Numbered from the stretch's first letter, positions 1 to 12,996 are shown. The stretch: DNA of 64,000 bases from Cupriavidus sp. YR651 (GCF_900101625.1 NZ_FMYZ01000006.1:248001-312000); one strand, 5' to 3'. Notes: generated from the letters alone by a model not told the origin. Numbers and translations: made by a program.

Positions 1-24
1 TGCACTCAGGAGCGGCAAGCGCAT

Positions 25-798
25 ATGGCCAAGGTATTCGTGATCGCAAACCAGAAGGGCGGCGTCGGCAAAACCACCACCACGGTGAACCTTGCCGCCG
101 GCCTAGCTGCGCAGGACCAGCGTGTGCTGCTGGTCGACCTGGATCCGCAGGGCAATGCCTCGATGGGTTCGGGCATCGACAAGCAGGCGCTGGAGCACAG
201 CGTGTACCAGGTGCTGGTGGGCCTGTCCACGGTGGCCCAGGCGCGGCAGCGATCGGAATCGGGCCGGTATGACGTGCTGCCCGCCAACCGTGAGCTCGCG
301 GGGGCGGAAGTCGAGCTGGTGGAGCTGGACCAGCGCGAACGGCGGCTCAAGCAGGCGCTGGCGGAGGTCGACGCCGAGTACGACTTCGTGCTGATCGATT
401 GCCCGCCGTCGCTGTCGTTGCTCACGCTGAATGGCTTGTGTGCCGCCCATGGCGTGATCGTGCCGATGCAGTGCGAGTACTTTGCGCTGGAAGGGCTGTC
501 TGACCTGGTCAACACGATCAAGCAGGTGCATGCCAACCTCAACCGCGACCTCAAGGTGATTGGCTTGCTGCGCGTGATGTTCGACCCGCGCGTGACGCTG
601 CAGCAGCAGGTATCGGCCCAGCTGGAAGCACACTTCGCGGACAAGGTATTCAAGACCGTGATTCCGCGCAACGTGCGGCTGGCCGAGGCGCCGTCGTACG
701 GCATGCCGGGCGTCGCCTTCGACGCGACTTCCAAGGGTGCGAAGGCGTATCTCGATTTTGGCGCGGAGATGATTGCGCGCGTACGGCAGCTCGGCTGA
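25..798 (+). CDS. parA: Chromosome partitioning ATPase ParA
   Basis: ParA is a Walker-type ATPase that, with ParB bound at parS, segregates the newly replicated origin region. The 257-residue protein opens with the deviant Walker A box KGGVGKTT (residues 11-18), whose first Lys is the signature Lys of the ParA/MinD group, followed by the Walker A' stretch LLVDLDPQGNAS and the Walker B-like VLIDCPPSLS. It lacks an N-terminal helix-turn-helix extension, as expected for a chromosomal rather than P1-type ParA. The ATG at 25 follows a CAGGAG ribosome site at 7-12. parB starts 32 bases after its stop, so the two form an operon; in related genomes they follow gidA/gidB, which would lie just left of the window. 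Confidence 0.96.
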   Translation: MAKVFVIANQKGGVGKTTTTVNLAAGLAAQDQRVLLVDLDPQGNASMGSGIDKQALEHSVYQVLVGLSTVAQARQRSESGRYDVLPANRELAGAEVELVELDQRERRLKQALAEVDAEYDFVLIDCPPSLSLLTLNGLCAAHGVIVPMQCEYFALEGLSDLVNTIKQVHANLNRDLKVIGLLRVMFDPRVTLQQQVSAQLEAHFADKVFKTVIPRNVRLAEAPSYGMPGVAFDATSKGAKAYLDFGAEMIARVRQLG

Positions 799-830
799 GT
801 GCCGCGGATTTGGAAAGAAGGATGGCGACC

Positions 831-1733
831 ATGAGTACCGCAAAGAAGAAGGGCCTCGGCCGTGGGCTGGAGGCTCTGCTGGGTGGCCCGGCCGAGATCG
901 TCGAGACCGCCCGGCAGGAGGGTGCCCCGTCGGTGTTGCGCGTGGACCAGCTGCAGCCGGGCAAGTACCAGCCGCGCACGCGCATGGATGAGGGCGCGCT
1001 GCAGGAGCTGGCCGCGAGTATTCGCGCACAGGGCCTGATGCAGCCGATCCTGGTGCGTCGTGTGGCCGAGCCCGATCGCTACGAGATCATCGCCGGCGAA
1101 CGCCGCTATCGTGCGTCGAAGATCGCAGGCCTGGACAAGGTGCCGGTGCTTGTGAAGGACGTGGCCGACGAAGCCGCGGCCGCGATGGCGCTGATCGAAA
1201 ATATCCAGCGCGAAGACCTGAACCCGCTGGAAGAAGCGCAAGGCATCATGCGCCTGATCCGCGAATTCCGTTTCACGCACGAACAGGCTGCCGAATCCGT
1301 GGGACGTTCGCGCAGCGCGGTGTCGAATCTGCTGCGTCTGTTGAACCTGGCCAATCCCGTGCAGACCATGCTGATGGCGGGCGACCTCGACATGGGGCAT
1401 GCGCGCGCGCTGCTGGCCGTCGATGGCGCCAATCAGATCACGCTGGCGAACCAGATCGTCAACAAGCGACTGTCGGTTCGCGAAACAGAGAAGCTGGTCG
1501 CCTCCACGCTCAAGCCGTTCGACCTGAAATCGCTCAAGCAGAAATCGGGCAACGGTACGCGCGATGTGGCGCGACTGGAAGAGGAGTTGTCCGATACGTT
1601 GGGGCTGGCGGTGCAGATCAAGCTCGGCGCACGTGGCAAGGGTCAACTCACGATCCACTTCACCAGCAACGATGCGCTGGACGGTGTGCTTACGCGTCTG
1701 CGCGAGCAGGCGGACGACGAGCGTGTAGCCTGA
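831..1733 (+). CDS. parB: Chromosome partitioning protein ParB
   Basis: ParB is a CTP-dependent clamp that loads at parS and spreads to form the centromere complex acted on by ParA. The basic N-terminus (KKKGLGRGLEALLGG) is the ParA-stimulating peptide. It is followed by the ParB/Srx nucleotide-binding fold with the GERRYRA box, a helix-turn-helix around FTHEQAAESVGRSRSAVSN, and a C-terminal dimerisation domain. The reading frame is open from a TTG at 810 and has ATGs at 822 and 831. I chose 831 because the purine-rich GAAAGAAGG (813-821) sits nine bases before it, while the ATG at 822 would abut that site; this gives 300 residues. No parS (TGTTTCACGTGAAACA) was seen in the window. Confidence 0.95.
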   Translation: MSTAKKKGLGRGLEALLGGPAEIVETARQEGAPSVLRVDQLQPGKYQPRTRMDEGALQELAASIRAQGLMQPILVRRVAEPDRYEIIAGERRYRASKIAGLDKVPVLVKDVADEAAAAMALIENIQREDLNPLEEAQGIMRLIREFRFTHEQAAESVGRSRSAVSNLLRLLNLANPVQTMLMAGDLDMGHARALLAVDGANQITLANQIVNKRLSVRETEKLVASTLKPFDLKSLKQKSGNGTRDVARLEEELSDTLGLAVQIKLGARGKGQLTIHFTSNDALDGVLTRLREQADDERVA

Positions 1734-2107
1734 TACGGAAATAGCGGCAACTGCTTTTTCCGGCAGTTGTCGGCCTCGCGCGACAGTCGCCCCGATGCGA
1801 AAAATCCATCGGGAAGAATCTGCGCGATAACCGAACAGTGGCCGTTCGAGAAGGGCAGGGCGGGCCGCTCGATCGGTGACCCATTCCCCATCATGCGCCA
1901 CGGACCCGGCGCAATCCAATTACGTATCGCGTCATTGCCGCGCAATTTCCCGCCAGCCATCATGAAGACGTGATGCCAACCGTTGTGCGAAATTCACTGC
2001 AAGCTAACTGAAAGCAGATTGACTCCCATTGGGGATTCCTCGTAGAATCGTGCGGTTTGAATTCTGGCCGGACCCGAAAAGTTCCGGCCTGGAACGAGGC
2101 TAGGCAG
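1734..2107 (+). other. parB-atpI intergenic region
   Basis: No convincing gene lies in these 374 bases; open frames on both strands show no recognisable domain. The right end is more AT-rich and carries the atp promoter (2019-2048) and the atpI ribosome site GAACGAGG (2092-2099). No intrinsic terminator for parAB is evident. Confidence 0.6.
2019..2048 (+). promoter_or_regulatory. Sigma-70 promoter of the atp operon
   Basis: TTGACT at 2019-2024 and TAGAAT at 2043-2048 are separated by 18 bases. Each hexamer matches the sigma-70 consensus at five of six positions. Transcription would start near 2055, so the upstream TTG at 2057 is an unlikely atpI start and the GTG at 2108 is favoured. Confidence 0.7.
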
Positions 2108-2623
2108 GTGGTAGTTCGAGACCGTCAGCAGGACCGTCCGCAAGGCGGCGCAGTGCCCCGGAACGATCGTCTTGATGACGATTGGGACGATGAGGCCAAG
2201 CGCGAAGAAGAAGCTGTCGATCCGCTGTCGCATGCCGAGGCGGTGAAGCTGCTTGGCGAACGTGCGTTGCGTCCTTCGCGCATGACCCCCGTCAAAGTGG
2301 TGCTGGCGCAGGTCGTCGTGACGCTGTTGTCGGCGATTGCCTGGGCGGTGTTTGCCAGCGAGCATGCACCGTCGGGCTGGTCGGCCTTCTTCGGTGGCGC
2401 GGTGTGCTTCGTGCCCAGCGGGTTTTTCGCGCTGCGTCTGTGGATGTCGCGCGGGCAGCCGTCGGTTGGCGGTCTGGTTGCCGGCGAGGCGATCAAGATC
2501 TTTGCCACCGTCGCACTGCTCGTGCTGGTGGTGGTGCTGTACCGCGAACTGCGTTGGGTGCCGATGCTCGTCACGTTCCTGTTGGCGCTCAAGACATATT
2601 GGGTGGCGCTCGCGATCCGCTAA
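2108..2623 (+). CDS. atpI: ATP synthase subunit I (AtpI)
   Basis: AtpI is a small membrane protein that assists assembly of the c-ring and opens most proteobacterial atp operons. A charged cytoplasmic N-terminus (many Arg, Asp and Glu) precedes four predicted membrane segments, for example VVLAQVVVTLLSAIAWAVFA, AFFGGAVCFVPSGFFAL, IFATVALLVLVVVL and VTFLLALKTYWVALAI, matching the AtpI topology. The frame is open from a TTG at 2057, but that codon lies almost at the predicted transcription start. The GTG at 2108 has GAACGAGG eight bases upstream and yields 171 residues, so I chose it. The start is the uncertain part; the family assignment rests on topology and on its place directly before atpB. 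Confidence 0.85.
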   Translation: MVVRDRQQDRPQGGAVPRNDRLDDDWDDEAKREEEAVDPLSHAEAVKLLGERALRPSRMTPVKVVLAQVVVTLLSAIAWAVFASEHAPSGWSAFFGGAVCFVPSGFFALRLWMSRGQPSVGGLVAGEAIKIFATVALLVLVVVLYRELRWVPMLVTFLLALKTYWVALAIR

Positions 2624-2799
2624 GCGGATGATGCGAAGCCCGTCGCCCTCGGCTTTCGGGCCTCGGGTGGGCTTCCGTCAAGATGCGGCACCCCTCCCGA
2701 AATTCAAGATTGGTTTTAGATGCGGCGCGTCACAACGGTGAAGCGCTGCATGACTAAGGTTTGCCAGAACAACAAAGCGTTCTTGCTCAAAGCGGTGAC

Positions 2800-4085
<1,286 letters not shown>

Positions 4086-4191
4086 GTCTTTTCGGTCTGC
4101 ATGATGCTGACGGGCGGCGCCGGCCTTCGGTCCGATGGCCTGGCCGCCCTTGTGCATTTGTCTGTAGTTTGATTACCGAAAGGAACACACC

Positions 4192-4662
4192 ATGAATCTG
4201 AACGCAACGTTTTTTGCGCAGATGGTCGTGTTCTTCATCCTGTGGTGGGTTGTTGCCAAATTCATTTGGCCGCCGCTGGTGAAGGCGCTCGACGAACGCG
4301 CAAAGAAGATCGCCGATGGCCTCGCCGCTGCCGAAAAAGGCAAGGCGGAGCTTGAACTCGCCAACAAGCGTGTGGACCAGGCCATGGCCGAAGCCCGCAC
4401 CGAGGGTGCCCAACGCGTCGCCGACGCCGAGAAGCGCGCCCAGCTGACTGCCGACGAGATCAAGCAGAACGCCCAGGCGGAAGCCGCACGCATCATCGCC
4501 CAGGCCAAGGCCGAGGCAGAACAGCAAGTGACCCGCGCCCGCGAAGAGCTGCGCGATCAGGTCGCCGTGCTGGCCGTGAAGGGTGCAGAGCAGATCCTCA
4601 AGCGTGAAGTGAACGCGCAGGTGCACGCAGACCTGCTCAATCAACTCAAGGCTGGGCTCTAA
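4192..4662 (+). CDS. atpF: F1Fo ATP synthase subunit b
   Basis: Subunit b forms the dimeric peripheral stalk. The 156-residue protein has one N-terminal membrane helix ([16 protein letters not shown]) and then a long charged Ala/Glu/Lys/Arg coiled-coil, exactly the expected architecture and length. GAAAGGAAC precedes the ATG. The stop at 4660-4662 is followed by the atpH ATG at 4665, so translation is probably coupled. Only one b-type gene is present; there is no b' gene. Confidence 0.97.
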   Translation: MNLNATFFAQMVVFFILWWVVAKFIWPPLVKALDERAKKIADGLAAAEKGKAELELANKRVDQAMAEARTEGAQRVADAEKRAQLTADEIKQNAQAEAARIIAQAKAEAEQQVTRAREELRDQVAVLAVKGAEQILKREVNAQVHADLLNQLKAGL

Positions 4663-4664
4663 TC

Positions 4665-5207
4665 ATGGCTGAAACCGCAACCATTGCCCGTCCCTACGCT
4701 GAGGCGCTGTTCCGCGTCGCCAGTGAAGCCGGTGCAGGCAACCTGGGTGCATGGTCCGAGCTGGTGTCGGAGATGGGGCAGGTTGCTGCCAATCCCGACA
4801 TGAAGGCGCTTGCCGACGATCCGAACGTTTCCAGCCAGAAGGTGGTGGAAGTGTTCCTGTCGGTGCTGAAGAATCCGGTCAATGACGAAGCCCTCCGCTT
4901 CGTGAACCTGCTGGCGGAGAACAACCGCCTGACGGTATTGCCGGAAATCGCCGAGCAGTTCCATGCGCTCAAGAACGCCCGCGAGGGGTCGTCCGACGTC
5001 GAAATTACCAGCGCATTCCCGCTGGAAGGTTCGCAACTGAACGAACTGGTCGCTGCACTCGAACGCAAGTTCGGCCGCAAGCTGCATGCAAAGGTGGCGG
5101 TTGACCCGTCCCTGATCGGCGGCGTGAGCGTCAAGGTCGGCGACGAAGTGCTCGACACCTCCGTGCGCGCGCGCCTGGCTGCCTTGCAAGCCACGCTGAC
5201 CGCCTGA
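4665..5207 (+). CDS. atpH: F1Fo ATP synthase subunit delta
   Basis: Delta (OSCP-like) joins the b-dimer to the top of the F1 head. The 180-residue protein starts with the typical [15 protein letters not shown] helix and ends with the conserved [23 protein letters not shown] segment. It lies two bases after atpF and 39 bases before atpA. Length and motifs are normal. Confidence 0.97.
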   Translation: MAETATIARPYAEALFRVASEAGAGNLGAWSELVSEMGQVAANPDMKALADDPNVSSQKVVEVFLSVLKNPVNDEALRFVNLLAENNRLTVLPEIAEQFHALKNAREGSSDVEITSAFPLEGSQLNELVAALERKFGRKLHAKVAVDPSLIGGVSVKVGDEVLDTSVRARLAALQATLTA

Positions 5208-5246
5208 CCGCAACGGCCGACGGATTGAAGAATTAGGAGCATTGTG

Positions 5247-6788
5247 ATGCAACTGAACCCCTCAGAAATCAGCGAGCTGATCAAGTCCCGCATCTCGGGC
5301 CTTGGCGCCGACGCTGAAGTGCGCAACACCGGCACGGTGATTTCCGTGACCGATGGTATCTGCCGCGTGCACGGCCTGTCCGGCGTGATGCAGGGCGAGA
5401 TGCTGGAATTCCCCGGCAACACCTTCGGCCTCGCGCTGAACCTCGAGCGCGACTCGGTCGGCGCCGTGGTGCTGGGTGAGTACGAACACATTTCCGAAGG
5501 CGACACGGTGAAGTGCACCGGCCGCATTCTGGAAGTGCCGGTTGGCAAGGAACTGCTGGGCCGCGTGGTGAACACGCTGGGCCAGCCGATCGACGGCAAG
5601 GGCCCGATCAACGCCAAGGAAACGGACGTGATCGAGAAGGTGGCCCCGGGCGTGATCGCACGTCAGTCGGTGAGCCAGCCGGTGCAGACCGGTCTGAAGT
5701 CGATCGACGCGATGGTGCCGATCGGCCGTGGCCAGCGTGAGCTGATCATTGGCGACCGCCAGACCGGCAAGACGGCCGTGGCCGTTGACGCGATCATCAA
5801 CCAGAAGGGCAAGGGCGTCTTCTGCGTGTACGTGGCAATCGGCCAGAAGGCTTCGACGATCGCCAACGTGGTGCGCAAGCTGGAAGAGCACGGCGCGATG
5901 GAATACACCGTCGTCGTGGTTGCCGCCGCTTCGGACTCGGCCGCCATGCAGTACCTGGCTGCCTACGCCGGCTGCACGATGGGTGAGTACTTCCGCGACC
6001 GCGGTGAAGACGCGCTGATCGTTTATGACGACCTGACCAAACAAGCCTGGGCCTATCGCCAGGTGTCGCTGCTGCTGCGCCGCCCGCCGGGCCGCGAAGC
6101 CTACCCGGGCGACGTGTTCTACCTGCACTCGCGTCTGCTGGAGCGTGCAGCCCGCGTGAACGCCGAGTACGTCGAGAAGTTCACCAACGGCGCCGTCAAG
6201 GGCAAGACCGGTTCGCTGACCGCGCTGCCGGTGATCGAAACGCAGGCCGGCGACGTGTCCGCGTTCGTGCCGACCAACGTGATCTCGATTACCGACGGTC
6301 AGATCTTCCTGGAAACCGACCTGTTCAACGCCGGTATCCGTCCCGCCATCAACGCCGGTATCTCGGTGTCGCGCGTGGGTGGTGCAGCACAGACCAAGGT
6401 CATCAAGAACCTGGCCGGTGGTATTCGTACCGACCTGGCCCAGTACCGTGAACTGGCTGCGTTTGCGCAGTTTGCTTCGGACCTGGATGACGCCACCCGC
6501 AAGCAGCTCGAGCGCGGCCGCCGCGTGACTGAACTGCTCAAGCAGGCGCAATACCAGCCGCAGCAAGTATGGCAGCTGGCCGCGTCGCTGTTCGCAGCCA
6601 ACAACGGCTTCCTCGACAACGTGGAAGTGAAGGACATTCTGCCGTTCGAGAAGGGCCTGCACGACCATCTGAAGACCAAGTACGCCGACCTCGTCAACCG
6701 CATCGAAGAGACCAAGCAGCTCTCGAAGGAAGATGAGCCCGCCCTGCGTGCCGCTGTCGAGGATTTCAAGAAGTCCGCCGCGTTCTAA
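5247..6788 (+). CDS. atpA: F1Fo ATP synthase subunit alpha
   Basis: Alpha is the non-catalytic nucleotide-binding subunit of the F1 hexamer. It has an N-terminal beta-barrel, the P-loop GDRQTGKT at residues 169-176 (same numbering as E. coli), and the late [14 protein letters not shown] signature. The frame also contains a GTG at 5244, but AGGAG (5235-5239) is seven bases from the ATG at 5247, which gives 513 residues, the usual length. It lies between atpH and atpG in the standard order. Confidence 0.98.
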   Translation: MQLNPSEISELIKSRISGLGADAEVRNTGTVISVTDGICRVHGLSGVMQGEMLEFPGNTFGLALNLERDSVGAVVLGEYEHISEGDTVKCTGRILEVPVGKELLGRVVNTLGQPIDGKGPINAKETDVIEKVAPGVIARQSVSQPVQTGLKSIDAMVPIGRGQRELIIGDRQTGKTAVAVDAIINQKGKGVFCVYVAIGQKASTIANVVRKLEEHGAMEYTVVVVAAASDSAAMQYLAAYAGCTMGEYFRDRGEDALIVYDDLTKQAWAYRQVSLLLRRPPGREAYPGDVFYLHSRLLERAARVNAEYVEKFTNGAVKGKTGSLTALPVIETQAGDVSAFVPTNVISITDGQIFLETDLFNAGIRPAINAGISVSRVGGAAQTKVIKNLAGGIRTDLAQYRELAAFAQFASDLDDATRKQLERGRRVTELLKQAQYQPQQVWQLAASLFAANNGFLDNVEVKDILPFEKGLHDHLKTKYADLVNRIEETKQLSKEDEPALRAAVEDFKKSAAF

Positions 6789-6859
6789 CCGCGTGATTCC
6801 ACGACACCGCCCGTGCGCTGGATGACAGCGCGCGGTGCGGTTCGGACGGAGAGGAAGAT

Positions 6860-7735
6860 ATGGCCGGAACGAAAGAGATCCGAACCAAGATCAAGAGCGT
6901 GCAAAACACGCGCAAGATCACCAAGGCGATGGAGATGGTCGCCGCGTCCAAGATGCGCAAGGCGCAGGAGCGGATGCGCAATTCCCGTCCCTACGCCGAG
7001 AAAGTGCGGAATATCGCAGCGCATTTGGCTTCGGCCAACCCTGAGTTCAAGCACCCGTTCATGCAGGAACGCGAAGTCAAGCGCGTTGGCATGATCGTGG
7101 TCACGACCGACAAGGGGCTGTGCGGCGGTCTGAACACGAACGTGTTGCGCGCAGTGACCGGCGAACTGAAGACCCTGCAGGGCCGCGGTGTGGATGTGCA
7201 GGCGACCGCCATCGGCACCAAGGGCATGCAGTTCCTCGGCCGCATCGGCGCCAAGGTGGTTTCGCATGTGGTGCAGCTCGGTGACACCCCGCATCTGGAA
7301 AAGTTGATCGGTGCGATCAAGGTTCAGCTCGACGCATTCACCAATGGTGAAGTCGACGCGGTGTACGTGGCGTACACCAAGTTCATCAATACGATGAAGC
7401 AGGAACCGATGGTTGAGCAGCTGCTGCCGCTCGCCGCCGACAAGCTGGCCCAGACCGAAGATGAAAAGCGCGCCTACTCGTGGGATTACATCTACGAGCC
7501 GGACGCCCAGACTGTAGTGGAAGAGTTGTTGGTCCGCTACGTCGAGGCACTGGTGTACCAGGCCGTGGCCGAGAACATGGCGTCCGAGCAATCGGCGCGC
7601 ATGGTGGCCATGAAGGCTGCGTCTGACAACGCCAAGAACGTGATCGGCGAACTGCAACTGGTCTACAACAAGACCCGTCAGGCCGCGATTACCAAGGAAC
7701 TGTCGGAAATCGTCAGCGGTGCGGCTGCGGTCTAA
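6860..7735 (+). CDS. atpG: F1Fo ATP synthase subunit gamma
   Basis: Gamma is the rotating central shaft. The 291-residue protein begins with the conserved [20 protein letters not shown] helix followed by [15 protein letters not shown], contains the [10 protein letters not shown] motif, and ends with the family signature [12 protein letters not shown] and a helix of the [19 protein letters not shown] type. GGAGAGGAAGAT precedes the ATG. The 71-base atpA-atpG spacer holds no gene. Confidence 0.97.
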   Translation: MAGTKEIRTKIKSVQNTRKITKAMEMVAASKMRKAQERMRNSRPYAEKVRNIAAHLASANPEFKHPFMQEREVKRVGMIVVTTDKGLCGGLNTNVLRAVTGELKTLQGRGVDVQATAIGTKGMQFLGRIGAKVVSHVVQLGDTPHLEKLIGAIKVQLDAFTNGEVDAVYVAYTKFINTMKQEPMVEQLLPLAADKLAQTEDEKRAYSWDYIYEPDAQTVVEELLVRYVEALVYQAVAENMASEQSARMVAMKAASDNAKNVIGELQLVYNKTRQAAITKELSEIVSGAAAV

Positions 7736-9172
<1,437 letters not shown>

Positions 9173-9268
9173 GCCTTGCCCGTCGTTGCCGCCCCTGGGC
9201 GGTGACGGCGGTGGGGCACATCGCGTGCCTCACCGCCGAGGGTAGAGCGATTGGACAAAGGATTTCAC

Positions 9269-9685
9269 ATGGCAACCATTCTTGTAGACGTCGTCAGCGC
9301 GGAAGCGTCGATCTTCTCCGGTCAGGCGAAGTTCGTTGCGCTGCCGGGCGAGACGGGTGAACTGGGTATCCTGCCGGGCCACACGCCGCTGATCACCCGT
9401 ATCCAGCCGGGTGCGGTGCGCATCGAGAAGGAAGACGGCAGCGAAGAGTTCGTGTTCGTTGCCGGCGGTATTCTCGAAGTCCAGCCCAAGCACATCACCG
9501 TGCTGGCCGATACCGCCATCCGCGGTAGCGACCTGGACGAGGCCAAGGCGCAGGAAGCCAAGCGCAGGGCCGAGGAATTGATGCAGAACCAGAGCGGCGA
9601 CCTGGACCTGGCTCGCGCCCAGAGCGAGCTGGCGGTGGCCGCCGCGCAACTGGCAGCAATCGCCCGTCTGCGTCGTAAGAAGTAA
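9269..9685 (+). CDS. atpC: F1Fo ATP synthase subunit epsilon
   Basis: Epsilon is the regulatory central-stalk subunit whose C-terminal helices can block ATP hydrolysis. The N-terminal beta-sandwich ([20 protein letters not shown], then [14 protein letters not shown]) is followed by two C-terminal helices rich in Ala, Glu and Arg, so the inhibitory domain is present. The open frame reaches a TTG at 9251, but AAAGGA (9257-9262) is placed for the ATG at 9269, giving 138 residues. It is the last gene of the operon and is followed by a strong terminator 47 bases downstream. Confidence 0.95.
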   Translation: MATILVDVVSAEASIFSGQAKFVALPGETGELGILPGHTPLITRIQPGAVRIEKEDGSEEFVFVAGGILEVQPKHITVLADTAIRGSDLDEAKAQEAKRRAEELMQNQSGDLDLARAQSELAVAAAQLAAIARLRRKK

Positions 9686-9732
9686 GCACCTGGTAGTACT
9701 GGCGCGCCTGTTGTTTTTTGGGCGCGACATAG

Positions 9733-9761
9733 AAAAAGGCAGCCGGATGGCTGCCTTTTTT
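9733..9761 (+). terminator. Intrinsic terminator of the atp operon
   Basis: AAAAAGGCAGCC (9733-9744) pairs perfectly with GGCTGCCTTTTT (9749-9760) around a GGAT loop and ends in a T-tract. The A-run on the left arm makes it usable from the other strand as well. Confidence 0.9.
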
Positions 9762-10524
9762 GTCAGGTGGACGCTATATTTTCCTGCCTGGACCACAAAA
9801 AAAAGCGCGCGGGCCGGGGAGGCTCCGCGCGGACGGGAAAATCCCTTCGAGGGGTCAATTCGAAGGAACGGGTTCGGTCCAGGATTCCACTACAAGCGCA
9901 TCGGAGTCATTTCTCCGCATCCAGGTCAGGGTTCCCAAAGGGAATCTCAAGCCTCGCGCCGTCGGTCTTCCTGTGCTCCGGATCAGCGGATTTACAAATC
10001 TGCTGGTCCGGAAAATCGGGTACTGCCTAGGGCTTTCTTCTTCCGCCCCGCCTTATTTATCAATGATTTACAGGTAGGGGCGTCACACCCCAGTGGCTGG
10101 TGTGTCAATGCATTGTGGGGGAAACTTCCTGGGATGGCAGTAACAAAATGTATCGTTTTGCAAGAAGTTGAAAGGACTGCAAGCAAAAATACGGCGTTTT
10201 AACCACTTTTGTTTGCTTCTCGCATCTTCTTCGCCACTCCACGCAGCCGTTTCTGAGCGTGTAATTGTTAAGACAATGCGCGGCTAGCGTACTGAATGCA
10301 TTACGTTTTTTCCGATACCAAAATACGCATTCCCCACTTTCGGGGGATAAAGAAATTCCGATTTCTGATTTTGTGTTCGGTAGCGCATTCATCGTTACGT
10401 TTAGAAACGGTTGGTGCGCTGGATGGACCGCTTTTCACCTGCCGGCCGACCTGAGCGCTGATGTAGGTACGGGACATCGGCCCCGTATACACTTGCGCGG
10501 TTCCCGCACTTTCCGCCGACGCAC
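9762..10524 (+). other. Gene-poor region between atpC and the hydrolase
   Basis: No frame in these 763 bases encodes a recognisable protein; the longest (9711-10202, plus strand) overlaps the atp terminator. Base composition is visibly lower in GC than the flanking genes, especially 10030-10430. Structures seen: an A8 run near 9797, a strong hairpin (9978-10011), a CACACC/GGTGTG repeat near 10085-10108, and ATTGT-TAAG-ACAAT (10264-10277), which resembles an operator upstream of the hydrolase. It could hide a small RNA or a decayed insertion. Confidence 0.5.
9978..10011 (+). repeat. Strong imperfect hairpin
   Basis: CCGGATCAGCGGATT (9978-9992) pairs with AATCTGCTGGTCCGG (9997-10011) around the tetraloop TACA: 15 pairs, two of them G-U. 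Both G-U pairs are tolerated only when the plus strand is the RNA; on the minus strand they become A-C mismatches. That asymmetry suggests a plus-strand transcript. No T-tract follows, so it is not a typical terminator. Confidence 0.6.
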
Positions 10525-11481
10525 ATGGCCATCGATCCCCAGATTCTTGCCTACTATCGCCGCATGGCCGACCAATTTGCCGGTCTGCCCGTGCCCATTG
10601 ATGCGCCCGCGCGCCGTGCGAGGTTCGAAGAAGTGGCCGCGCAATCCGTCCTTCCGAATCCCGAGGGCATGGTCGTCGAGAATCTCGAGATCCCCGTACC
10701 AGACGGCAAGCTCCCGGTCCGCCTGTTTCGGCCGGCCGGCGTGGACCGCCCCCGCCTGATCGTCTATTTCCACGGTGGTGGTTGGGTTGTGGGCTCTCCG
10801 CAGACCCACCACACGGTCGCCGCATTGCTTGCCGCCGATACCGGTTGCGTGGTGGCCAGTGTCGACTATCGCCTGGCGCCCGAGTTCGCATTCCCAACCC
10901 CCTGCAACGATGCCATTGCCGCAGTGCGCTGGTTGGCCGACGCACGCGGACAACTCGGCGTCGCACCCGGATTCCTGGCCGTGGCCGGCGACAGCGCCGG
11001 TGGCCATCTCGCCGCCATCGCTGCGCGAGACGTCAACACAAAGTCCGACACGCCGGTCGTCAACGCCCAGTTGCTGATCTATCCGGTGACGGCACCTGTG
11101 CTGACCACCGAAAGCTACCGCGCCTTTGCCGATGGCCCCGGCCTGACACGCGATGAAATGGCGTGGTTCTGGACCCAGTTCATCGGTGCCGATGAATTGG
11201 CGCGTGGTGCGGACCAGACCGACGCGCGGATCCACCTGATGGCCGAGGTGCCGACCCAGTTGCCGCCGGCCACTGTCGTGCTGGTGGCGGCAAACGACGT
11301 ACTGCGCGACGACGGCCTGGCCTACGCTGATTTCCTGGTGCGCCATGACGCGCCGGTCATCACGATCGAGGCCAGTGGCATGACGCACGGCTTTGCCCGT
11401 CTCCAGCCGGATGCACCGCGTGCGCGCGAGTGGATGCGGCGCGCCGCGGATGCGTTCGTCAGCATTTTCGACGACGCGTAA
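10525..11481 (+). CDS. HSL-family alpha/beta hydrolase
   Basis: The protein is a carboxylesterase/lipase-type enzyme of the hormone-sensitive lipase family (family IV esterases). It shows the oxyanion-hole HGGG at residues 83-86 (VYFHGGGWVVG), the nucleophile elbow GDSAGG with Ser157, an acid residue in ANDVLRDDG and a catalytic His in GMTHGF near the C-terminus, so the triad is complete. At 318 residues it has the usual length, and no signal peptide is visible, so it is probably cytoplasmic. The natural ester substrate cannot be told from sequence. It stands alone between the ATP synthase operon and hemE on the same strand; the ATG at 10525 has no strong ribosome site. Confidence 0.9.
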   Translation: MAIDPQILAYYRRMADQFAGLPVPIDAPARRARFEEVAAQSVLPNPEGMVVENLEIPVPDGKLPVRLFRPAGVDRPRLIVYFHGGGWVVGSPQTHHTVAALLAADTGCVVASVDYRLAPEFAFPTPCNDAIAAVRWLADARGQLGVAPGFLAVAGDSAGGHLAAIAARDVNTKSDTPVVNAQLLIYPVTAPVLTTESYRAFADGPGLTRDEMAWFWTQFIGADELARGADQTDARIHLMAEVPTQLPPATVVLVAANDVLRDDGLAYADFLVRHDAPVITIEASGMTHGFARLQPDAPRAREWMRRAADAFVSIFDDA

Positions 11482-11571
11482 CGCGCCACTGACTCATATC
11501 ATCGACATCGGCCCGCCGCTCCCCGTGAGCCGGCGGGCATCCCTTAGAATGGCGGTCTTACGAGGATGACC

Positions 11572-12657
11572 ATGACCGCATTGCAGAACGACACATTCCT
11601 GCGCGCGTTGCGCCGGCAACCGACCGAGTACACACCGCTCTGGCTGATGCGCCAGGCGGGTCGCTACCTGCCCGAGTACAACGCCACGCGCGCCCGGGCC
11701 GGCAGTTTCCTGGGGCTGGCCAAGAATCCGGCCTATGCCACCGAAGTGACGCTGCAACCGCTGGACCGTTACCCGCTGGACGCCGCGATCCTGTTCTCGG
11801 ACATTCTCACCGTGCCGGACGCCATGGGCCTCGGCCTGTCGTTCGCGCAGGGCGAAGGCCCGCGCTTTGCACACCCGCTGCGCACGGAGGCCGACGTGGC
11901 GAAGCTGGCCGTGCCCGACATGGGTGAACTCCAGTACGTATTCGACGCCGTCGCGGAGATCCGCCGCGCACTTGTGCAAGACGGCCGCCAGCGAGTGCCC
12001 CTGATCGGCTTCTCCGGCAGCCCGTGGACGCTGGCCTGCTACATGGTGGAAGGCGGCGGCTCGGACGACTTCCGCACGGTCAAGGCGATGATGTACGGCC
12101 GGCCGGACCTGATGCACCGCATCCTGGACATCAACGCGCAGGCGGTATCCGCGTACCTGAATGCCCAGATCGACGCCGGCGCCCAGGCCGTCATGATTTT
12201 CGATACCTGGGGTGGCGCGCTGGCCGACGGGATGTACCAGACGTTCTCGCTGGACTACATGCGCCGCGTGCTCGCCGGCCTGAAGCGCGAGCACGACGGC
12301 CAGCACATCCCCGTCATCGTCTTTACCAAGGGCGGCGGGATCTGGCTGGAACAAATCGCAGAAACCGGACCGGATGCAATCGGCCTGGACTGGACCGTGA
12401 ATCTGACGCAGGCCCGCCAGAGGACCGGTGGCCGCGTCGCGCTGCAAGGCAACATCGACCCGACAGTGCTGTTTGCGCCCGAGGCCGCCATCCGGGCGCA
12501 AGTACGTGGCGTGCTGGACAGTTACGCAGCCGGTGGGGGCAGCGATGGGCACATCTTCAACCTCGGCCACGGTATTTCACAGTTCACGCCCCCGGAGAGC
12601 GTCGCGGTCCTGGTGGACGAGGTTCACGGCTACAGCCGCAAGCTTCGGGCCGCCTGA
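11572..12657 (+). CDS. hemE: Uroporphyrinogen decarboxylase
   Basis: HemE decarboxylates the four acetate side chains of uroporphyrinogen III to give coproporphyrinogen III in haem synthesis. It carries the N-terminal signature [15 protein letters not shown] with the substrate-binding Arg pair, the [15 protein letters not shown] motif with the key Asp, and [16 protein letters not shown]. The frame has ATGs at 11566 and 11572; the GAGGA at 11562-11566 overlaps the first, so I chose 11572, giving 361 residues. A later haem gene, hemN, is present at 40.9 kb. The downstream gap carries two DnaA boxes. Confidence 0.97.
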   Translation: MTALQNDTFLRALRRQPTEYTPLWLMRQAGRYLPEYNATRARAGSFLGLAKNPAYATEVTLQPLDRYPLDAAILFSDILTVPDAMGLGLSFAQGEGPRFAHPLRTEADVAKLAVPDMGELQYVFDAVAEIRRALVQDGRQRVPLIGFSGSPWTLACYMVEGGGSDDFRTVKAMMYGRPDLMHRILDINAQAVSAYLNAQIDAGAQAVMIFDTWGGALADGMYQTFSLDYMRRVLAGLKREHDGQHIPVIVFTKGGGIWLEQIAETGPDAIGLDWTVNLTQARQRTGGRVALQGNIDPTVLFAPEAAIRAQVRGVLDSYAAGGGSDGHIFNLGHGISQFTPPESVAVLVDEVHGYSRKLRAA

Positions 12658-12816
12658 CGTCAGTGGCTGCCTGGAGCGCCGATTTTCCCCGCGCCGCAGC
12701 GATCCGGTTGGCTGTACGCGCCTGTGCCGCGGGAGGCGCGCCGGGATCCCTGTCAAGTAAACTATTTTGCGTTTTTTCGCCAAAAAGGTGCCAGGCGCTT
12801 GCTGTCAAGGCTTGAC

Positions 12817-12825
12817 TTATGCACA
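12817..12825 (+). promoter_or_regulatory. DnaA box 1 (TTATGCACA)
   Basis: A perfect match to the DnaA-box consensus TTATNCACA, 160 bases after hemE and in the same orientation as box 2. Confidence 0.55.
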
Positions 12826-12996
12826 CCGATAGGTTTGCGGCAGTGCACGAGCGGGTAACCCCTTAACTCAGTTGGGGGGGTGTTTGCAAGTCATTGATTC
12901 ATAAGACTTTGAATCTTCTGCAACGGACGTTGCGAGCGCGATAAAACCCTTGATCTGCGCGCCTTGGCGGGAAGTTGGCGCGACTTTTCAACAAAG

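Noticed and set aside
1269..1284. GTTTCACGCACGAAC inside parB as a parS site
   Set aside because: The left half matches parS but the right half breaks the palindrome, and it is in coding sequence. No parS was found in the window.
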